The notes: generated from the letters alone by a model not told the origin. A stretch of DNA of 27,596 bases from JANRIC01 sp033765345 (GCA_033765345.1 JANRIC010000146.1:1-27596), one strand, 5' to 3'; positions 8,601 to 16,084 are shown, counted from the first letter of the stretch. Translations and numbers: made by a program.

Positions 8601-9174
8601 AGCTCAGAAAGAAAAAAGACTCTGCTTGGGCGTACCAGGTTTTGATAGATTTCTTTTTTAAGTCATATCTAAAAAGAATACGGTCTGTATGAAAAAAAAC
8701 AGCTTCTGAGGTAGCGTGGGTAGTCCAGACATCTTCAAAATCTTTATCTTTATCGGCAAGTTTATGTTTTAATGAAAAATACTTCATTTGCCCCTGACGA
8801 TCGGGGGCTAGGTATCCAAACTCACCAGAACCTCCTACAAAAACGATCCCAACCTGGTTTTTGGACAAAGACCTGACCGCAGAATTATTGCCTGTAGGGA
8901 TGAGTTGCCATTTTTTGCCATCATACTCAAGTACTCCTTGATCATTGGCAAAATACATCACTCCACGATTATCTTGGACGATAGACCAGTTTTGAGGGTC
9001 AGCTTGGTACTCTTTTGGAGTATAATTCTGCAAGAAGGGTTTCCCTGAATCTTGAGCAATAGATACCTCAGCTTGGAAGAAACTCATGATCAAGATAAGC
9101 GGAGGTATTTTGTATTTAAATAATTTGCCGAATCTCAAAGATGTTTTGTTTAGATTTAGTGATATAATTAGCAA
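5656..9174 (-). CDS. propeller/Y_Y_Y sensor with SpoIIE (PP2C) serine/threonine phosphatase domain
   Basis: A membrane receptor-phosphatase of 1172 residues. It has an N-terminal signal sequence (cleavage probably after SIAQ, about residue 41). A long periplasmic region of two-component-regulator propeller repeats extends to about residue 730, and a Y_Y_Y domain covers about 735-800. One transmembrane helix (about 806-826) and a cytoplasmic coiled coil (about 828-905) follow. The rest is a SpoIIE/PP2C domain. Metal-binding aspartates are intact: SGDFYW (about 934), AVDCTGHG (about 972), FSDGLQDQ (about 1100) and QIDDILVIG (about 1154). By family the catalytic domain dephosphorylates an anti-sigma-antagonist-like or SiaC-like protein. 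The adjacent SiaB/SiaC genes make SiaC the obvious substrate, so this would play the SiaA role with a different sensor. It follows the pentapeptide gene by 43 nt on the same strand. Confidence 0.93.
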   Translation of the reverse strand: MLIISLNLNKTSLRFGKLFKYKIPPLILIMSFFQAEVSIAQDSGKPFLQNYTPKEYQADPQNWSIVQDNRGVMYFANDQGVLEYDGKKWQLIPTGNNSAVRSLSKNQVGIVFVGGSGEFGYLAPDRQGQMKYFSLKHKLADKDKDFEDVWTTHATSEAVFFHTDRILFRYDLKKKSIKTWYAQAESFFFLSYYVHQKLYLLDRKNGLMVLENDKIQLVAGGERFKEKNIYILLPFDRQKILLGTREEGLFTYNPKAPADQAFIPFKTEADTLIKEGQLYSGTVLPHGHFALCTRNRGLIVINKQGKLSSLINAEDGLLDENVRYALLNRENQLWLALDNGISKVGLLSPIRFWDAELGIQGTINDITRHQDKLYVATSLGVFYSDGNKFSPVNNLSSECWSLLNFSSPEKPEQKHLLVATHDGIFEILDNQIKTVKITNPYTVLSLYQSRFDADVLYAGLKGGLMRFRYIQGTWLNEGLVRNIEEEIYSIAEDEDKNLWLGTFINGVLSVTFSPQGNPLAIQRYDTKHGLPSLRDIRVYYFNQKLLFATQKGLYLFDPKQEKFSANDLLGRQFADGSRGLYRLALDANHSIWAADVSNHAHPIGVALQDSENSYHWTDVPLRRLPDFSKPVIYPDQNGIVWIGGSEGLYRYDSDQNHYAFQKLKYYNLIRKVTLNEDSLVFLGSHFKLTHTSNIPQVSFQQATELIPVFKFDPRFTLEFEYTSTFFDPEFANQYSHYLEVKNQSWLEWFFQGRSEKEWSHWSSDTKTQYTNLSEGNYIFYVKSRNIYGKEGLTASYQFKILPPWYRTIYAYLAYLVLLTVFILLTIRINTARLRRQKEILEGIVEERTKEIRLQNAELEQQREEILVQSEHLKEANNEITKQKVDIERKNEDITASINYASRIQDAMLPRMAEIKQAFPDSYILYKPRDIVSGDFYWYTETAMEPRYNKNPAIRGIPSVFDGFNMGKKIIAAVDCTGHGVPGAFMSMVGDAYLNQIIVLEGITQPQLILKELDNQVKRALKQDQTENLDGMDMTVCVVNPNNLTLEFAGAKNPLIYIQDGEIHHIRGDRYGIGGFQMDASEKVFARHVISIEKPTWVYTFSDGLQDQFGGTKGRKFMIKTMKKIFLDNYQKPMNEQKEILEDALYHWMQGYDQIDDILVIGLYLDPEFLKKD

Positions 9175-9217
9175 ATTTTAATAAAAAAAAAGAATATAAA
9201 AATTTTTCCTGCTCGAT

Positions 9218-10057
9218 TTACTTCGCAAGTAATTCTGGTCGTTTGGCTTGTAGTTCTTGGAAAAGCTGATCGTCCAGTTTAGCTCTGTGTAGATTACGTG
9301 CCTCCAAAAGCTGATCACAGGTAAGCCCGGTTACACGACGAAGATCAGCTTTAAAGAGGTTAGCAAATTTAAAACTGGCGCCGCTCAGGTCGCAACCCTG
9401 GAGATTGGCTTCCATCAGGATCGCATTCTCAAAATTTGCCTTTATCAAATAAGAGTTTTCAAAATTGGCGTTGATCAAAAAAGCGGAGTTAAAATTGGCT
9501 CCATTGGCATAAGCTTTTTGCAAATCGCAATGGTTGAGATTGGCTTGTTCAAAATTGGTTTGATTCAAACGGCTTTCTACCAAAAAAGAACCGATTAAAT
9601 GGGCGTGGGAGAGATTGGCCAGGTTCAGGTTTGCCCTGGAAAGATTGACATAATTGAGATTGGTACGAGCCAGGTAGCAATCAGCAAGGTTAAGATCATG
9701 AATGCCGTGGCGATTTAATCTTTTGATGTTACCAGCCGTACGGTAGGCAGCTTCTTCTGAATCCCAAAGGCGAAAATCATCTATTTCATCCAGATAGGTT
9801 CGTATTCTTCGGCGGTTTTCTCCGTGATTATGCAGCCAGAGTATAAGAATACCAATCACGGCAATATCAAAAAGCATCCCGTGTGCTTCCGCTAAGATTT
9901 GCTGATAGAAATCATTAAAATCATTCAGGTAATAAGGAATACTAAGCCCGATAACAATCCCAGAAACAATAATTAGTACAAAAAATGAGGTGATGATCGG
10001 ATTTTCATTGGTTTTATTAATGAATTTATAAAAACGATTTTGTAGTTTGTTGTTCAT
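9218..10057 (-). CDS. membrane-anchored pentapeptide-repeat protein
   Basis: A protein of 279 residues. Two hydrophobic helices at about 20-42 and 58-77 form an N-terminal membrane hairpin. A linker follows, and then about 25 pentapeptide repeats (about residues 120-245) of the A(N/D)Lxx type, such as ANLNLANLSHAHL and ANFENAILMEANL. Such repeats fold as a right-handed quadrilateral beta-helix and usually serve in protein binding. No enzyme domain is present. It is directly upstream of the SpoIIE receptor gene (43-nt gap, no terminator seen), so the two are probably co-transcribed. A link to the phosphatase signalling block is possible but unproven. Confidence 0.88.
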   Translation of the reverse strand: MNNKLQNRFYKFINKTNENPIITSFFVLIIVSGIVIGLSIPYYLNDFNDFYQQILAEAHGMLFDIAVIGILILWLHNHGENRRRIRTYLDEIDDFRLWDSEEAAYRTAGNIKRLNRHGIHDLNLADCYLARTNLNYVNLSRANLNLANLSHAHLIGSFLVESRLNQTNFEQANLNHCDLQKAYANGANFNSAFLINANFENSYLIKANFENAILMEANLQGCDLSGASFKFANLFKADLRRVTGLTCDQLLEARNLHRAKLDDQLFQELQAKRPELLAK

Positions 10058-10205
10058 CGGATTAAGTACTTCACGAAATAAAATACGATAAAATCAAATA
10101 TTGCTTGAGTTTGTATGTGTTTATTTAGTCTAAGCAATTTTAATTCTTTTTTCAGATAGGTTTTAGCATTTAAGGAGATTTTTTTTGAAATCACCGCATA
10201 CCAAC

Positions 10206-11678
10206 TCAGAATTGAAAATAGATAAATGGTTGTACATTTTCGCTTTGGACTTGCAAGATGATTTGTATCATAAGAATCAAAATAGCCGCTTTGGCGAGCA
10301 AGGGCAGGGTGCCATAATATTCTGCCAGGCGTTCTTTATCCTCGTGACGCACAAAATGAATGACATAACCCAATACCATCATCAGAAACACCAAGCCATT
10401 GGCTTTGAGGAATGGAGGGAAATAAGCAAAATCCAAATGGAAAATCATTTGACGAATCGCCAGGGCAGCATCTGTGAAGCTCTCGGCCCGGAAAAATATC
10501 CATAAAAAAGCCACAAAATGAAAGGTGAGAATCCAACCCAAAGGGCGCAAAAAGTATTGATTCCATTCCAAATCACGGGCAGTTTGGCTGAAAATTTTAT
10601 GAATAATCAGCCCTAATCCGTGCATTCCACCCCAGAAAACAAACTTCCAATCTGCCCCATGCCAAAGCCCCCCAACAAGCATCGTAATCATAAGGTATAA
10701 AAACTGACGTTCTTCGCCGTGCCGATTTCCTCCCAGAGGAATATAAATATAATCGCGCAGCCAAGTAGAAAGTGTCATGTGCCACCGCCGCCAGAACTCA
10801 GTGATGTCCAGCGCATTGTAAGGACTCCTGAAATTGTCAGGCAAGTGAAAACCTACTATAAGTGCCAAACCGATGGCCATATCCGAATACCCCGAAAAAT
10901 CACAGTAAATCTGCATCGTGTAAGCATACATCGCCATCAAGTGCTCAAATCCCGAATATCCTGCGGGATTTCCATAAACAATATCCACGTATTGCGCCAG
11001 GAAATCAGCAATGATTGCTTTTTTGAACAAACCTTTCAGTACCATAAAAAGCCCTTGACTCATATCCTGCCGGCTGAAAACGATATTTTGGGGTATCTGA
11101 GATAAAAAATCCCGCGCCCTCACAATGGGTCCGGCGACCAATTGCGGGAAAAAACTCAGATAAAAAGCAAAATCCAGCACATTACGGGTCGGCAGAATGG
11201 ATCTGCGGTACACATCGATGACATAGCTAATCGTCTGAAAAGTATAAAATGAAATCCCAATGGGAAGAAAAATATCCAAAGGTTTGAATTTGCCGTCTCC
11301 TAAAAGCGCATCGAAATTACCCAATAAGAAGTTGGTGTATTTGAAATAAATCAAAAATCCAACATTAAACAGGATGGATAAAATCAGAATTCTTTTGCGG
11401 TAAGATGCTTTTGCAGCGTGGTGTATCTCCTGGGCGGCCAGATAATTGATCAAGGTTGAAAAAATAAAAATCAATACATAAGCACCACTGGATTTATAAT
11501 AAAAATAATAGCTAAAAACAGTGATATAAAGCGTACGTGCAAAAACATTTTTATACAAAAGTGCATAAATCATCAAAAAAATAGTAAACAAAGACATAAA
11601 CACCCCGCTATTAAACAACAAAGGAGCCTGTTTTGAATAAAGAAGCACGTCACTTAACTTATCCCAGATTAAATTCAT
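10206..11678 (-). CDS. MBOAT-family O-acyltransferase (AlgI-like)
   Basis: A polytopic membrane protein of 490 residues with the MBOAT signatures. FWRRWHMTLSTWLRDYIYIP lies at about 293-312, followed by LGGNR. The likely catalytic histidine (about 340) is in GLWHGADW, followed by FWGGMHG. AlgI-type proteins move acyl groups, usually acetyl, across the inner membrane to a periplasmic partner that decorates an exopolysaccharide or cell-wall polymer. Two SGNH genes lie immediately upstream (23-nt gap), which is the classical MBOAT-SGNH pairing and strongly supports polymer O-acylation. The polymer is unknown, since no glycosyltransferase is nearby. Confidence 0.94.
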   Translation of the reverse strand: MNLIWDKLSDVLLYSKQAPLLFNSGVFMSLFTIFLMIYALLYKNVFARTLYITVFSYYFYYKSSGAYVLIFIFSTLINYLAAQEIHHAAKASYRKRILILSILFNVGFLIYFKYTNFLLGNFDALLGDGKFKPLDIFLPIGISFYTFQTISYVIDVYRRSILPTRNVLDFAFYLSFFPQLVAGPIVRARDFLSQIPQNIVFSRQDMSQGLFMVLKGLFKKAIIADFLAQYVDIVYGNPAGYSGFEHLMAMYAYTMQIYCDFSGYSDMAIGLALIVGFHLPDNFRSPYNALDITEFWRRWHMTLSTWLRDYIYIPLGGNRHGEERQFLYLMITMLVGGLWHGADWKFVFWGGMHGLGLIIHKIFSQTARDLEWNQYFLRPLGWILTFHFVAFLWIFFRAESFTDAALAIRQMIFHLDFAYFPPFLKANGLVFLMMVLGYVIHFVRHEDKERLAEYYGTLPLLAKAAILILMIQIILQVQSENVQPFIYFQF

Positions 11679-11701
11679 TGGTATATTGGTATATTATATC
11701 T

Positions 11702-12478
11702 TTATTGTCCTTTTACCAGTGCTATGTCTTTTTCCGAATTTTCTTCGGGCCTTAGCATCAGTATTTTATGTTTGCTTTTGTACATCATCCAGGCAGCAAT
11801 AGAATCAGCCCAAACGTGGTACGACTGAAATGTGGGATGGATGCCGTCGCCGGCTCTGTCCAGGTTTAATTCTTTGGAGGGGAAAAAACGAGGCTTCCCG
11901 ATTTCATCTTCAATCAGATCGGTGAGTCCGTTGTCGGTTTTCCAATTGGGAGGGCAAATCCAAACCAGGCGCAAAGGCTGGCTCTGCTGGAGGATATTTT
12001 GCAGATACCTTCTGTAACTATCCAAAGAACGAGTAAACAACTCATTGGAACCCAGGCAAATGATCACATAGCTGGGTTTGATCTTCTCGATGGTATCTCT
12101 TAATCTGCCTTTGTCTTCACGCCCTACCCACGACATAATGGTGGCACTTCGCTTGGCCAAAGTAGTGAGGCGATGTCCATTAAAACCAGCATATTTTTGT
12201 AATGGAAGCTGAAGCCCTTCTGCCATAGAATCTCCTATAAAAAGAATGTGTTGGTTAGCCGAGTCAATCTTAATGTCGGGGTCAAGTACCGTTTGCATAC
12301 GAAATTTAATCTCCATTTCGGTAGTCAGGTTAGACAAATGCCGTTCAATTTCTTGGTTCGGCTTTATATGTTTGTGTGCATCTTCTCCATAATAACTCCA
12401 GAGAGAATAAACGACCATCATCAAAACCAAAACCAGTGCCATGACCACTGCTTTAATGCCAAAAAAATCATTTTTCAT
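11702..12478 (-). CDS. SGNH/GDSL-hydrolase-like periplasmic O-acyltransferase partner (copy 1)
   Basis: A protein of 258 residues anchored by an N-terminal hydrophobic helix (about 8-27) with a periplasmic SGNH domain. Block I is IGDSMAEG with nucleophile Ser84, block III is LGSNELF, and block V is DGIHPTFQSY, giving the Asp and His of the triad. The protein resembles the SGNH partner of MBOAT systems (AlgJ/AlgX-like role), which transfers acyl groups to polysaccharide. It is clearly paralogous to the next gene upstream, sharing GDSMxEG, GSNELF, PPNW and HKILM segments. It lies 23 nt before the MBOAT gene in the same orientation. Confidence 0.87.
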   Translation of the reverse strand: MKNDFFGIKAVVMALVLVLMMVVYSLWSYYGEDAHKHIKPNQEIERHLSNLTTEMEIKFRMQTVLDPDIKIDSANQHILFIGDSMAEGLQLPLQKYAGFNGHRLTTLAKRSATIMSWVGREDKGRLRDTIEKIKPSYVIICLGSNELFTRSLDSYRRYLQNILQQSQPLRLVWICPPNWKTDNGLTDLIEDEIGKPRFFPSKELNLDRAGDGIHPTFQSYHVWADSIAAWMMYKSKHKILMLRPEENSEKDIALVKGQ

Positions 12479-12588
12479 ACTATCTGTACAGGTTTATGTG
12501 TTTGTTTGGGATGTCAGATATTTATATTCGGGTATTTTTATCATGAAAATTTTTTAAATATTCGAGATTAAGACCTAAGACTATTGGA

Positions 12589-13368
12589 TCAGTACAGGTT
12601 TTTCTTGGCAGCAGGTTTACGCATCAGGATTTTATGGCGACTTTTCTCCATAATCCAAGTAGAAATCGTATCAGCCCATACCGCTGCCGAACTCCAGGTG
12701 GGGTGTGCACCGTCAGGACCCCGCTCAAAACTTAAATGTCGAGATTCAAAGAAGCGATCCTTGCCTACGTTCTTAATAATAAGGTCATTAATGCCCGTGT
12801 CTTCAGCCCAGTTAGGAGGTCCGATCCAAACGAACTTTCGGTCTCCCGCCTGCGCAACAATATCCTGAATGTATTTTTCTCGTTCTTTGATATTTTTAAT
12901 GAATAATTCATTGGAACCCGTAGTAAACAAGATATAATCCGGGTCAAATTTACGAATTAATTTCTGGAGGCTGTCCGATTCACTCCACCAAATGGTGGTA
13001 GAACTATACCAGATTACGGTTTTCAGATCGTGATGATTGGTCTGAGCATATTCTCTGAATCGGAACATGAGCCCTTCGCACATAGAGTCTCCGGTAAGCA
13101 ATATTTTTTGAGAAGTGGTATCTAGCTTGGGAGATGAATCACTTTTTTGAATCAAAGAATCCATCAAAGACTCCAGATGCTTGTCCAGGCTTTGTGCAAG
13201 AAAAGGTTGGGTGGGAGGTGCTGATAAAAAAGCCTTTATTTCGGTTTTTTTTAGTTTGATGGAAAACTCTATTGGGTCATTCACAAATGAATAAATGCCC
13301 AATGTAACAAGACTCAACATCAATACAGCTATTACTTCCAATAAAGGTTTTATTTCTTTCATATCCAA
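12589..13368 (-). CDS. SGNH/GDSL-hydrolase-like periplasmic O-acyltransferase partner (copy 2)
   Basis: A protein of 259 residues and a paralogue of the downstream SGNH gene. It has an N-terminal anchor helix (about 9-28), a hydrophilic linker, and then an SGNH domain with TGDSMCEG (nucleophile Ser95), TGSNELF and DGAHPTWSS. All triad positions are kept, so this copy is not obviously inactive. The 110-nt gap to copy 1 is the largest in the group and might hold an internal promoter. Two full SGNH proteins with one MBOAT suggest two acceptor sites or two polymers, or a transferase plus an esterase. That choice is inference. Confidence 0.86.
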   Translation of the reverse strand: MDMKEIKPLLEVIAVLMLSLVTLGIYSFVNDPIEFSIKLKKTEIKAFLSAPPTQPFLAQSLDKHLESLMDSLIQKSDSSPKLDTTSQKILLTGDSMCEGLMFRFREYAQTNHHDLKTVIWYSSTTIWWSESDSLQKLIRKFDPDYILFTTGSNELFIKNIKEREKYIQDIVAQAGDRKFVWIGPPNWAEDTGINDLIIKNVGKDRFFESRHLSFERGPDGAHPTWSSAAVWADTISTWIMEKSRHKILMRKPAAKKNLY

Positions 13369-13408
13369 GCGTCAATCTTTTCAGCAAATCTTCAAAAATA
13401 ATTCCGAA

Positions 13409-14200
13409 TTAATCATCTTTTTTTTGTGCAAATAACCATTCAAGTAATTTAGGCTCTTCGTAGGCAGGTTTCCAGCTTCCGTGACCTGCATCCGGATATT
13501 CGGTATACTTGGGCTTTCCGCCAGCATTTCGGATAGCGATGATCATTTCTCTAGACCTGCTTGGTTTTACGATTTGGTCTTGCTTGCCGTGAAAAGCCCA
13601 CAGAGGAATATTTTTGATACTCTCGGCAGTCTGTAAATCGCCTCCACCACAGATAGGGATAGCAGCCGCAAAAACATCCGGGTAGCGGGCAATGATGTCC
13701 CACACAGCAAATCCACCCATAGACAAGCCAGTTACATAAACCTTTTGCTGATCAACTGGATAATTTTTGATGGTTTCCTCTAAAAGCTCTTTGCTAAGTT
13801 GTAGAGGCAATGAAGGCTTCTCGGGAATTTGGTGCCCGTCGAGTGTCCAATCAGTATCTACCCAGCGGGTATCCAAAGGACATTGAGGTACCAGCACAAA
13901 ACAAGGATAATTTCGACGATTAGCACCGTTGAGAAAAAGCCCAGCAATGTGGGTCAGGGGGGTTAGATTATCTTTACCCCGTTCTCCGGCACCGTGAAAA
14001 AAAATCACCAAGGGGTATTTTTTCTCAGCATCATAAGGCATCGGCCTTAAAAGGCGATAGGGCAAAGTACCAGATGGGCTTGTAAAGGTATATTTCTCAA
14101 ATTCAGGATAATCTTTGTAGGTAGTTTGTGCTTCGCTGTTTAAAGACAAAAAAGCCCAAAACAACAAAAACACATATCTAATTTGGAAAGAATTTTTCAT
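13409..14200 (-). CDS. exported alpha/beta-hydrolase, esterase (prolyl-oligopeptidase/dienelactone-hydrolase-like)
   Basis: A protein of 263 residues with a signal peptide ending near residue 25 (SLNSEAQ). The alpha/beta-hydrolase fold shows an oxyanion segment FFHGAGERG. The nucleophile elbow GLSMGG has Ser160, and Asp208 (HGKQDQIV) and His240 (DAGHGSW) complete the triad. This subfamily is found in Bacteroidota as secreted or periplasmic carbohydrate or feruloyl-type esterases. It is first in an apparent operon with two SGNH genes and an MBOAT gene (40-nt gap to the next). The group could therefore both add and remove acyl groups on a glycan. The substrate cannot be told from the sequence. 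Confidence 0.85.
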   Translation of the reverse strand: MKNSFQIRYVFLLFWAFLSLNSEAQTTYKDYPEFEKYTFTSPSGTLPYRLLRPMPYDAEKKYPLVIFFHGAGERGKDNLTPLTHIAGLFLNGANRRNYPCFVLVPQCPLDTRWVDTDWTLDGHQIPEKPSLPLQLSKELLEETIKNYPVDQQKVYVTGLSMGGFAVWDIIARYPDVFAAAIPICGGGDLQTAESIKNIPLWAFHGKQDQIVKPSRSREMIIAIRNAGGKPKYTEYPDAGHGSWKPAYEEPKLLEWLFAQKKDD

Positions 14201-14231
14201 GGGATAATTTTTTATTTTGAAAGCACTCAGA

Positions 14232-14239
14232 CAAAATTA
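14232..14239 (-). promoter_or_regulatory. predicted -7 box of the esterase/SGNH/MBOAT operon
   Basis: The minus strand reads TAATTTTG, an exact match to TAnnTTTG, about 30 nt before the esterase start codon. No TTG is found at normal -33 spacing. The site lies in the 110-nt divergent spacer shared with the first PspB-like gene. Confidence 0.33.
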
Positions 14240-14310
14240 TAATGAATGAAAATTATTTGGAAATTTATCTGAATTTTTCCAACTTCGAGCAATAATTTAA
14301 TGAAACATTT

Positions 14311-14571
14311 ATGGATTTTTGGGGAATACATATTGAAACGCCTGTAATTGCCATCACTTTTGTTATGTCTATTCCTTTATCTGCCATCATTGGGCACTTT
14401 TACCTGAGTGCGCTTAAGATCAGACAAGGGCAAGGTCTCGAAAAAGAGGATATTCGATTTATTAAAGAAAAACTTGCTGAAAATGAAGATCTTAAACAGC
14501 GAGTTAAAAATTTGGAAGAAATCATTACGGATCTTGACAAAACACTGCCCCCCTCCAAATCCGGGTCATAG
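14311..14571 (+). CDS. PspB-like small membrane protein, copy 1
   Basis: A protein of 86 residues. It has a short N-terminus, one membrane helix at about 11-33 (VIAITFVMSIPLSAIIGHFY), a basic turn (LKIRQGQ), and then a helical coiled coil with an LxxRVKNLEEIITDLD pattern. The arrangement and the segment xxRVxxLExIIT resemble phage-shock protein B, whose C-terminal helix carries ERIQALESIL. It is paralogous to the next two genes but shorter, lacking their last 20 or so residues. A 208-nt gap separates it from copy 2, which probably has its own promoter. In PspB the coiled coil contacts PspC/PspA; no such gene is in view, so the function is inferred only from shape. Confidence 0.75.
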   Translation: MDFWGIHIETPVIAITFVMSIPLSAIIGHFYLSALKIRQGQGLEKEDIRFIKEKLAENEDLKQRVKNLEEIITDLDKTLPPSKSGS

Positions 14572-14698
14572 CATGGATTACAAAAGATTTAGCCTGCCTT
14601 TGATTTTCCATGTTATGGTTATATTTTAAGTATCTTATATAAACCTAATTACAAAGCTAACGTATTGAAAAATAAAGGTACTTTGTATTACCTAGTAG

Positions 14699-14729
14699 TT
14701 GGTTAAATCTAATTAATTCTTTTATTTTG
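14699..14729 (+). promoter_or_regulatory. predicted promoter of PspB-like copies 2-3
   Basis: A TTG (14699-14701), a 20-nt spacer and TTATTTTG (14722-14729, one mismatch from TAnnTTTG) form a plausible Bacteroidota sigma-A promoter. The start of transcription would be near 14735, about 45 nt before the ATG at 14780. The core is followed by C (TTTGC), a feature shared with other candidate -7 boxes in the window. Confidence 0.35.
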
Positions 14730-14779
14730 CGTTTGTTTATTTTCTTACAAACTATTCTCCAAATTTAAATGATTATATT

Positions 14780-15100
14780 ATGTTCGACGTTATCAGACTA
14801 ATTTTCAGACCTGAAGTACTGGTTTTTTTAATTCCGATTACTGCTATCATAGGTGGTTTCTACATTACGGCACTCAAAATCAAAGTTCGCCAAAACCCGA
14901 GTATTAGCGATGATGAAAAAAGAGTCATTGCTACGGTTATTCATGAAAATCAGGAAATTAAAGAGCGATTGTCTAATCTCGAATCCATCATTACAAGTAT
15001 GGATAAAGAAATTTTGATGCTCAAATCAGCTGATGATGCTCAAATAAATCAGCAGCGCGTAAAGGAGCTTTCTGAAAAAATGAAACCTTCCAATTCTTAA
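14780..15100 (+). CDS. PspB-like small membrane protein, copy 2
   Basis: A protein of 106 residues with a membrane helix at about 11-33 (PEVLVFLIPITAIIGGFYIT) and a basic stop-transfer stretch. A helical coiled coil follows, ending in a KELSEKM segment. The middle helix IKERLSNLESIITSMDKE closely parallels the LESIL helix of phage-shock protein B. It shares the IPITAIIGGxY membrane helix and the LESIIT motif with the next gene and is clearly a tandem duplicate of it. It is separated from copy 3 by only 15 nt, so the two are co-transcribed. The role is probably envelope-stress sensing or membrane scaffolding, by analogy. Confidence 0.8.
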   Translation: MFDVIRLIFRPEVLVFLIPITAIIGGFYITALKIKVRQNPSISDDEKRVIATVIHENQEIKERLSNLESIITSMDKEILMLKSADDAQINQQRVKELSEKMKPSNS

Positions 15101-15115
15101 ACCTACAACAAAATC

Positions 15116-15433
15116 ATGGTTGAAATTATACTACGCCTTTTAGACCCTGCTGTAATCTGGGTCTTGATTCCACTGACAGCTATTGTTGGAGGTATTTACG
15201 CCAGTCTCAAAAGAGAAGAAATCAAAGCCCGCGGCGCATTGAATCATGAGGATATTCAGGCACTCAAAGCACTCATCCAAAATAATAAAGAGCTAAATAA
15301 ACGAGTTGAAAGCCTTGAATCCATCATAACCGGTATAGATAAAGAACTTCTGGCGCTCAAAGCTGCCGACGAACTGGAAGCAAACCGCCAAAGAGTGAAA
15401 GAAATCTCCGAAAAAATGAAGGGAAAGGAATAA
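15116..15433 (+). CDS. PspB-like small membrane protein, copy 3
   Basis: A protein of 105 residues with the same plan as the preceding two: a membrane helix at about 11-30 (PAVIWVLIPLTAIVGGIYAS), a Lys/Arg-rich border, and a coiled coil with RVESLESIITGIDKELLALK and a C-terminal VKEISEKM. Of the three copies this one has the IPLT tract that most resembles the membrane helix of phage-shock protein B. It starts 15 nt after copy 2 and is followed after 137 nt by an Hsp20 gene on the same strand, which suggests a stress function. No catalytic residues are visible. Confidence 0.8.
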   Translation: MVEIILRLLDPAVIWVLIPLTAIVGGIYASLKREEIKARGALNHEDIQALKALIQNNKELNKRVESLESIITGIDKELLALKAADELEANRQRVKEISEKMKGKE

Positions 15434-15570
15434 ATAGCTATCCTTTTTAAAGCATATAAAATCTTTTTCTGAATTTGCGCCAATTTGACATATTTCCTCT
15501 TTTGAAAATACTTTGGTACTGAGATTGAAAATACTTATTTGTTCAATTATTCATTTTAAACCATAAACCT

Positions 15571-16056
15571 ATGACAAATACCAATTGCGGACCAGAACCT
15601 AAAAAAAGCTTCTTTGATTTTGTAGATGAAGTATTTATTGGTGACCTGAAAGAATTTTCTAAAAAATTTAAAGATTGGGGCAGTGAGTTCCGAAGAGAAT
15701 TTAGACATAAAATGGGGCATGATTTTGTAGAAAACCACGCCCTCATGAATGTGATTGAGACCAAACAAGCCTACCGGATTGAGATTGCCGCTCCTGGACT
15801 GAGTAAAGAAAGCTTCAAAATAAGCCTGCACGAACAAGTGCTTAAAATCGTTACTGACATAGAAAACAGCCTGGATGCCGAAGAAAAATACTTGAAACAA
15901 GAGTTTGATTTCGGAAAACTTGAGCGTACTTTTTATCTTCCCGAAGATGCCAATCCCGAACAAATTGAAGCCAAATACGAAGATGGTCTGCTGAAAATTA
16001 CGGTTGCCAAAAAAGAGCCTGAGCAGAACCAAGAACGCGAAATTAAAGTCTCATAA
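15571..16056 (+). CDS. Hsp20/alpha-crystallin-family small heat-shock protein
   Basis: A cytoplasmic ATP-independent holdase chaperone of 161 residues. The N-terminal region (1-55) is aromatic and charged. The alpha-crystallin domain covers about 56-150 and includes IEIAAPGLSKESFKI and the characteristic GLLKITVAKKEP. The tail ends REIKVS, giving the IxI/V motif (Ile-Lys-Val) that small heat-shock proteins use to oligomerise. It follows the three PspB-like genes on the same strand, and a strong hairpin terminator closes the group. The spacing of 137 nt leaves room for its own stress promoter, but I see no convincing one. Confidence 0.93.
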   Translation: MTNTNCGPEPKKSFFDFVDEVFIGDLKEFSKKFKDWGSEFRREFRHKMGHDFVENHALMNVIETKQAYRIEIAAPGLSKESFKISLHEQVLKIVTDIENSLDAEEKYLKQEFDFGKLERTFYLPEDANPEQIEAKYEDGLLKITVAKKEPEQNQEREIKVS

Positions 16057-16084
16057 ACTTTCTCCCTTTTTGAAAAACGAAATT

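Noticed and set aside
9218..10057. Regular repeats of the pentapeptide gene read as a tandem DNA repeat or CRISPR-like array
   Set aside because: The roughly 15-nt periodicity comes from degenerate pentapeptide codons; there are no exact repeats and no spacers.
10185..10505. 106-codon plus-strand open frame at the end of the MBOAT gene
   Set aside because: Opposite the conserved MBOAT C-terminus; low-complexity product with no family features.
15556..16032. 158-codon minus-strand open frame opposite hsp20
   Set aside because: Phe-rich mirror of the Lys/Glu-rich Hsp20 codons; the plus-strand frame has clear alpha-crystallin motifs.
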